From assembly GCA_028282805.1 (NCBI GenBank), contig JANQHD010000024.1, forward strand, positions 62,001 to 126,000: DNA of 64,000 bases, given 5' to 3'. The notes under the pieces are model-generated. The model was not told the origin of the DNA, searched no databases, and worked only from the letters and a program-made list of their open reading frames with translations. Within the stretch, counting starts at the first letter, position 1, and each line of letters opens with the position of its first letter. Source of the DNA: Phycisphaeraceae bacterium (GTDB lineage Bacteria > Planctomycetota > Phycisphaerae > Phycisphaerales > Zrk34). Of the stretch, positions 56,202 through 64,000 are shown piece by piece. The position numbers were made by a program, and so were the translations under genes.

Positions 56202-56384
56202 TTACTCCGTGCGGTTGGCTTGGGGGGTGTCGTCGTCGAGGGGCAGCCGGGCCTGGCGATCGACCTCGCTGCGGCGGCGGAGCAGGGCGTTGAGCAGGAT
56301 CGCCACGAACGCCAGCACGAACAGCACCAGCGCCACCACGGCGTACCACTCGGCCTCCATCAGCTCCACGACGCCGCGCAACAT
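56202..56384 (-). CDS. ccoQ: Cbb3 oxidase small subunit CcoQ
   Basis: 60-residue single-helix protein (AVVALVLFVLAFVAILLNALL) with a charged C-terminal tail. ATG at 56384 shares one base with the ccoNO stop (TGATG), and the gene ends 6 bases before ccoP. Identified mainly by position and layout, as CcoQ sequences vary. Confidence 0.8.
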   Translation of the reverse strand: MLRGVVELMEAEWYAVVALVLFVLAFVAILLNALLRRRSEVDRQARLPLDDDTPQANRTE

Positions 56385-58738
56385 CAATTCGCTCCCTGCG
56401 GTTCGGCGTTGTCTGTTCCGGGTTCGGCGGGCTTCTCATCTTCGGCGGCGGGCGTTCGGGTGATGTCCTTGCCCACCCGGTCGAGGTACGCGATCAGCGC
56501 GAGCACCTGGGTTTCCTGGATCTCCTCGATGGGCTTGTTGCGGTCCTTGGCGATGCTCTCGGCGATGGCCTGGGCCTGGCGCTTGGCGTTGTTCATCGCG
56601 TCGTCGATCTGTTCTTGGGTGTACGGCGCGCCGAGGTACGAAGCGGCACGCACGCGCACCGGGACGGACTTCCAGTCGATCTTGCGTTTCAGCAGGTGCG
56701 GGTAGGGGGGCATGATCGATTTGGCCACCAACAGCTTCGGGTCCTCGAAGTGCTTGTGGTGCCACTGGTACGACTTGTTGACCCGGTGCAGGTCCGGGCC
56801 GATGCGGCGCGAGCCCCACTGGAACGGGCGGTCGTACACGAACTCGCCGGCCTTGGAATACTCGCCGTAGCGCAGCTTCTCAGCGTACATCGGCCTGATC
56901 ATCTGCGAGTGGCAGTTGTAACACCCCTCACGCACGTAGATGTCGCGCCCGGCCAGCTCCAACGGCGAGTAGGGCGTGACCGTGGCGATGGTCGGCACGT
57001 TCGAGCGGATCAGGAACGTGGGGATGATCTCGAACAGCGACGCGACGGACACCGCGACGATCACCCACACCGTGAACTTCAGCGGCAGCCGTTCCCAGCG
57101 CCGGTGCCAGTGGCCCTGCATCCACACGTCGACCTTCTTGGCCAGCTCGGGGTGGCCGTGCTCGGAAAGGCGGTGCTTGGGTGCGGGGGCGTCGGTGTAA
57201 TCGGCGCTGAGCGGCGGCGCGGTGTGGACCGGCTCGGCGTAGGTCTTCGGCCGCATCTTCCACGTCTTGTAGACGTTGAACGCGCCCAGCAGCACGCCGG
57301 CCAGGTACATCCCACCGCCGACCGCACGCAGGTAGTAGAGCGGGATCAGGTACTCCACCGACTCGATGAACTCGATCTTCAGGTTGCCCTCGGGCGTGAT
57401 GGCGCGCCAGTCGAGGCCCTGCTTGATGCCCGCGATGTACATCGCCACGATGTACACCAGGATGCCGAGCGTGCCCAGCCAGAAGTGCCACTCGGCCAGC
57501 TTCTTGCTGTACAGCCCCTTGGTCTGGAACAGCCGCGGCAGCAGCCAGTACAACATGCCGAAGGTCATGAACCCGTTCCACCCCAGCGCCCCGGAGTGGA
57601 CGTGGCCGATGGTCCAGTCGGTGTAGTGGCTCAGGGCGTTGACGGACTTGATCGACAGCATCGGCCCCTCGAACGTGCTCATGCCGTAGAACGTGATGCC
57701 GACGACGAAGAACTTGAGCACGGGGTCGGCGGTGACCTTGTACCACGCGCCGCGGAGGGTGAGCAGGCCGTTGATCATCCCGCCCCAGCTGGGCATCCAC
57801 AGCATCAGGCTGAAGACCATGCCCAGCGTCGAGGCCCACGCCGGCAGGGCGGTGTAGTGCAGGTGGTGCGGCCCGGCCCAGATGTAGATGAACACCAATG
57901 ACCAGAAGTGGATGATGCTCAGGCGGTAACTGAACACCGGCCGGTTCGCCGCCTTGGGCACGAAGTAGTACATCAGCCCGAGGAACGGCGTGGTCAAAAA
58001 GAACGCCACCGCGTTGTGGCCGTACCACCACTGCATGAACGCGTCCTGCACGCCCGCGTAGATCGGGTAGCTCTTGAGGTAGCCCAGCGCCGTGCCGGGC
58101 TGGCCCGCGGCGACCAGCGGGACCCAGATGTTGTTGAACACGTGCAGCAGCGCCACCGTCACGATCGTGGCGATGTAGAACCAGATCGCCACGTACATGT
58201 GCCGCTCGCGGCGGACCTTGAGCGTCATGAAGAAGTTCACCCCGAAGAACCCCACCCACACGATCGCGATCAGCAGATCGATCGGCCACTCGAGCTCGGC
58301 GTACTCCTTGCCCTGCGTGACGCCCAGCGGCAGCGTGACCGCCGCGCTGACGATGATCAGCTGCCACCCCCAGAAGTGCAGCCGGCCGAGCTTGTCGGAC
58401 CACATGCGCGTCTTGAGCAGGCGTTGGGTGGAGTAGTAGATCGCCGCGAAGATCGCGTTGCCGGCGAAGGCGAAGATCGCCGCGTTGGTGTGCAGCGGGC
58501 GCAGCCGGCCGAACGTGGTCCACTCCAGGCCCAGGTTCAGCGCCGGCAGCGCCAGCTGCATCGCGATCAGCAGGCCCACCAGCATCGCCACGATGCCCCA
58601 GATCAGCGTCGCCAGCGTGAACATGCGGACGATGCCGTCGTCGTAGGTGAACTGCTCCAAGTGCGGCGATGCACCGGCGGGTTGCGGTGAACCCTCCGAC
58701 GCCGACCCTCCGGCGTTAGCCGTCTCTGCCTGGCTCAT
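56384..58738 (-). CDS. ccoNO: Cbb3 oxidase subunits I and II fused (CcoN-CcoO)
   Basis: 784-residue fusion. Residues about 30-490 are CcoN: twelve or so helices with the heme b and CuB ligands (WWYGHNAVAFFL, PHHLHYTALP, HYTDWTIGHVHSGALGWNGF). A linker of about 50 residues follows, then a helix and CcoO with one heme c site, CYNCHSQMIRPM, and the MPPYPHL Met-ligand region. The fusion keeps the catalytic core and cytochrome c subunit as one chain. ATG at 58738 is used; an in-frame GTG lies directly before it. Confidence 0.95.
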   Translation of the reverse strand: MSQAETANAGGSASEGSPQPAGASPHLEQFTYDDGIVRMFTLATLIWGIVAMLVGLLIAMQLALPALNLGLEWTTFGRLRPLHTNAAIFAFAGNAIFAAIYYSTQRLLKTRMWSDKLGRLHFWGWQLIIVSAAVTLPLGVTQGKEYAELEWPIDLLIAIVWVGFFGVNFFMTLKVRRERHMYVAIWFYIATIVTVALLHVFNNIWVPLVAAGQPGTALGYLKSYPIYAGVQDAFMQWWYGHNAVAFFLTTPFLGLMYYFVPKAANRPVFSYRLSIIHFWSLVFIYIWAGPHHLHYTALPAWASTLGMVFSLMLWMPSWGGMINGLLTLRGAWYKVTADPVLKFFVVGITFYGMSTFEGPMLSIKSVNALSHYTDWTIGHVHSGALGWNGFMTFGMLYWLLPRLFQTKGLYSKKLAEWHFWLGTLGILVYIVAMYIAGIKQGLDWRAITPEGNLKIEFIESVEYLIPLYYLRAVGGGMYLAGVLLGAFNVYKTWKMRPKTYAEPVHTAPPLSADYTDAPAPKHRLSEHGHPELAKKVDVWMQGHWHRRWERLPLKFTVWVIVAVSVASLFEIIPTFLIRSNVPTIATVTPYSPLELAGRDIYVREGCYNCHSQMIRPMYAEKLRYGEYSKAGEFVYDRPFQWGSRRIGPDLHRVNKSYQWHHKHFEDPKLLVAKSIMPPYPHLLKRKIDWKSVPVRVRAASYLGAPYTQEQIDDAMNNAKRQAQAIAESIAKDRNKPIEEIQETQVLALIAYLDRVGKDITRTPAAEDEKPAEPGTDNAEPQGAN

Positions 58739-58795
58739 CACGGCCCTTCCTTGATGTTGCGACCAAGTCTTCTGAACGAACGGCGGTCATTGTAC

Positions 58796-59731
58796 TCAGA
58801 ACGACCAGATCAGCGACGTCGTCCACCGGCTGCCCCACAGGTCGTTGTTGTCGGTCAGCGCCGGCTCGTACGCCGCACGGACCGCCACGTCGTACGCTTC
58901 AAACGGGCGGAACTCCGCGCCCAGCGCCGCGGTGATCACCGGCTCGTCGTGGTCGCCGCCGAGGTTCGCCACGTCCACGCCCGTCACCGGCAACGGTGTC
59001 GCGCCGCCGATCGTGCCCTCGTCGAGCACGTGGTACCCGTTGAACTCGAGCACCGGGCTGAACCAGTCGCACACGTAATAGTCGGCGTGCAGGTGCCAGC
59101 TGAGCCAGTCGCTGTTGCCCAAGCCCTGCGACGAATCGTCGGCGATGAACACGTTGACCGTTGCGCCCAAATGCAGTTCGTCGAAGCCCTTGTTGATCGA
59201 ACCCCAGATACGCCACTCGTCGTCGTTCTGCATCACGCGTCCGTCGCCCGAGGCGATCTCGTACCCGACGCCCACGGCCATGTGGAACTGGTTTTCCCAA
59301 TCCTGGATGAAGTTCCACTTCACGCCCGCGGCGATGTCCATCTTGCCCTCGCTCGAACCGGTCAGCGACGAGTTGTAATCGACGTAGCCGTCTTTGTAGG
59401 CGAGGAACTGCAACTCGTGGGTCAGCGCCAAGCGGACCTGCGCCGCGTAGAGGTGGGCCTCGCCGTCGCCGAACGCGCCGGGCAGGCTATGGCGGACGTA
59501 CCACAGGCGCACGTCGGAAGTGACGAACGAGTCTTCGTGGTAGTAGGGCGAGGTGACGGGGTGGACGAATTGCTGCGAGGCCGGCGCTTCCGCAGCGGCT
59601 TCAGTGGGTTCGCCGAACAGGACGAGCTTGGCGTGTTGGGCATATGCCCCGGTCTGCATCAGCAGGGTGATCGCAAAAGCCGTTAAAACGATCGCCGAAT
59701 ACCCAAAACGCTGGACGCTGCGGTACGTCAT
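58796..59731 (-). CDS. Predicted outer-membrane beta-barrel protein
   Basis: 311-residue protein with a signal peptide ending in TGAYAQ and many alternating beta-strands (AAGVKWNFIQDW, MAVGVGYEIASG, LHLGATVNVFIADD). The last residues SLIWSF end in the aromatic residue typical of outer-membrane proteins. Function is unknown. It lies 57 bases upstream of ccoNO on the same strand and could be the first gene of the transcript. An alternative start is 59743. Confidence 0.75.
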   Translation of the reverse strand: MTYRSVQRFGYSAIVLTAFAITLLMQTGAYAQHAKLVLFGEPTEAAAEAPASQQFVHPVTSPYYHEDSFVTSDVRLWYVRHSLPGAFGDGEAHLYAAQVRLALTHELQFLAYKDGYVDYNSSLTGSSEGKMDIAAGVKWNFIQDWENQFHMAVGVGYEIASGDGRVMQNDDEWRIWGSINKGFDELHLGATVNVFIADDSSQGLGNSDWLSWHLHADYYVCDWFSPVLEFNGYHVLDEGTIGGATPLPVTGVDVANLGGDHDEPVITAALGAEFRPFEAYDVAVRAAYEPALTDNNDLWGSRWTTSLIWSF

Positions 59732-59743
59732 GATGGTCTCCAA

Positions 59744-59995
59744 AATTGTCGTTTGAGCCCGGCACCGTGGGGGGCTCGTGGATTTAATTTGGGATCATAG
59801 CATAAAAACGCTTGAGTTTATCCGATTATACTAGAAAATAGGATAAACATAGTCAAGAATATAAAATATAACGCTCACAGTTCTGAAAAAGCGGTGCCCG
59901 GTTAAAAAATGATCGATTTCTAAGTGGCCCTATAGACAGGAACGGAAAAAGCAATAAACTGGATAAGTGAATCCAGATTTAAGGAGCTGGCGACC
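59744..59995. promoter_or_regulatory. AT-rich divergent control region before nifJ with a perfect dyad
   Basis: The 252-base gap is much more AT-rich than its neighbours. GTTTATCC (59816-59823) and GGATAAAC (59841-59848) form a perfect inverted repeat around TATACT (59827-59832), an operator-like layout. No good -35 box accompanies this or the later TATAAA (59860-59865). AAGGAG (59981-59986) is the nifJ ribosome site. Confidence 0.5.
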
Positions 59996-63586
<3,591 letters not shown>

Positions 63587-63628
63587 TCACCTTTAGCGGA
63601 TCACCCGCGTCGCACACGGAGGCGACCC

Positions 63629-64000
63629 ATGGACCTGACAACCCAATACCTCGGACTGACCCTCGCGAACCCGATCGTCCCCGGCGCTTCGCCGCAGACC
63701 GCGGACCTCGACCAGGTCAAACGCCTGGAAGACGCCGGCGCTTCGGCGATCGTGATGCACTCGCTGTTCGAGGAACAGATCGTCAACGAGCAGCTCAGCA
63801 CCTACGCCGCGACGGAGTTCCACGACAACGCGTCCGGCGAGGCGCTGTCGTACCTGCCCGAGCCCGACGAGTTCCACCTCGGCCCCGACGAGTACCTCGA
63901 ACAGATCAGCCAGATCAAGGAGGCGGTGGGCATCTCGGTGATCGGGTCGCTCAACGGCACGACGCTCGGCGGCTGGCTGGACTACTCCCGCCAGATCGCG
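63629..64000 (+). CDS. Dihydroorotate dehydrogenase-like protein, cut by window end
   Basis: First 124 residues of a TIM-barrel flavoprotein: MDLTTQYLGLTLANPIVPG, then DAGASAIVMHSLFEEQI and a segment VGISVIGSLNGTT, matching the DHOD-like family (PreA/PyrD fold). Related genes often sit beside pyruvate:ferredoxin oxidoreductase genes. GGAGG lies 5 bases before the ATG, 42 bases after nifJ. Whether it makes orotate cannot be judged from this part. Confidence 0.88.
   Translation, partial: MDLTTQYLGLTLANPIVPGASPQTADLDQVKRLEDAGASAIVMHSLFEEQIVNEQLSTYAATEFHDNASGEALSYLPEPDEFHLGPDEYLEQISQIKEAVGISVIGSLNGTTLGGWLDYSRQIA

Overview
The window is GC-rich, densely coded bacterial DNA. The mix of genes suggests a planctomycete of the Phycisphaerae type: a planctomycete-style cytochrome c domain joined to a DUF2231 membrane domain, a sulfatase-fold protein, GYF/DUF4190 and small CxxC proteins, and long GC-rich overlapping reading frames. 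This placement is inference from gene content; no rRNA or other taxonomic marker is present.

Layout. 1-3560 (-): an ABC exporter and a secretin lie in one uninterrupted reading frame that leaves the window on the left. 3784-9634 (+): rpmF-plsX-fabH-fabD-fabG-acpP-fabF, a fatty acid synthesis cluster. 9748-15855: a FliN/SpoA-domain protein, priA (-), a sulfatase-fold protein lacking the usual catalytic residues, and serA (-). 15959-18758: rpsO and pnp, each with its own signals, and a structured leader before pnp. 18855-21894: a cold shock gene with a long leader, a histidine kinase and a leuC-type dehydratase. 21896-25533: an accessory stretch with an R2K-type ATP-grasp protein, DUF1294, an AT-rich block carrying a membrane pentapeptide-repeat protein, and an unrecognised zinc/HTH-like protein. 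25580-33043: small regulatory and unknown genes, a nitroreductase, a lipoprotein flanked by inverted repeats, dprA and a glycosyltransferase. 33081-37090: an electron-transfer cluster (monoheme c-DUF2231, cytochrome b562, octaheme c-TPR). 37111-38385 (-): a UxaE-type epimerase.

Energy region. 38508-50116 (+) is a complete hydrogenase locus: hypF-hypC-hypD-hypE, a 39-residue membrane ORF, hoxE-hoxF-hoxU-hoxY-hoxH, a maturation protease, hypA and hypB. It encodes an NAD-linked bidirectional [NiFe]-hydrogenase (group 3d type) and all its maturation factors. Convergent to it, 50156-58738 (-) is a tightly coupled cbb3 oxidase operon: ccoNO fused, ccoQ, a monoheme ccoP, ccoG, ccoH, a SafE-type membrane protein, ccoI and ccoS. 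Then come an outer-membrane barrel protein, nifJ (pyruvate:ferredoxin oxidoreductase) and a truncated dihydroorotate-dehydrogenase-like gene. Together these genes fit an organism that moves between microaerobic respiration and fermentative or H2-linked redox balancing.

Non-coding structure. Stop codons in this window are often followed, sometimes with no gap, by one of several families of short palindromes or by arrays of 7- or 8-base units. The convergent gap 14039-14244 carries such arrays at both ends, each abutting or nearly abutting a stop codon. This repeat system is the most unusual feature that the genes do not explain.
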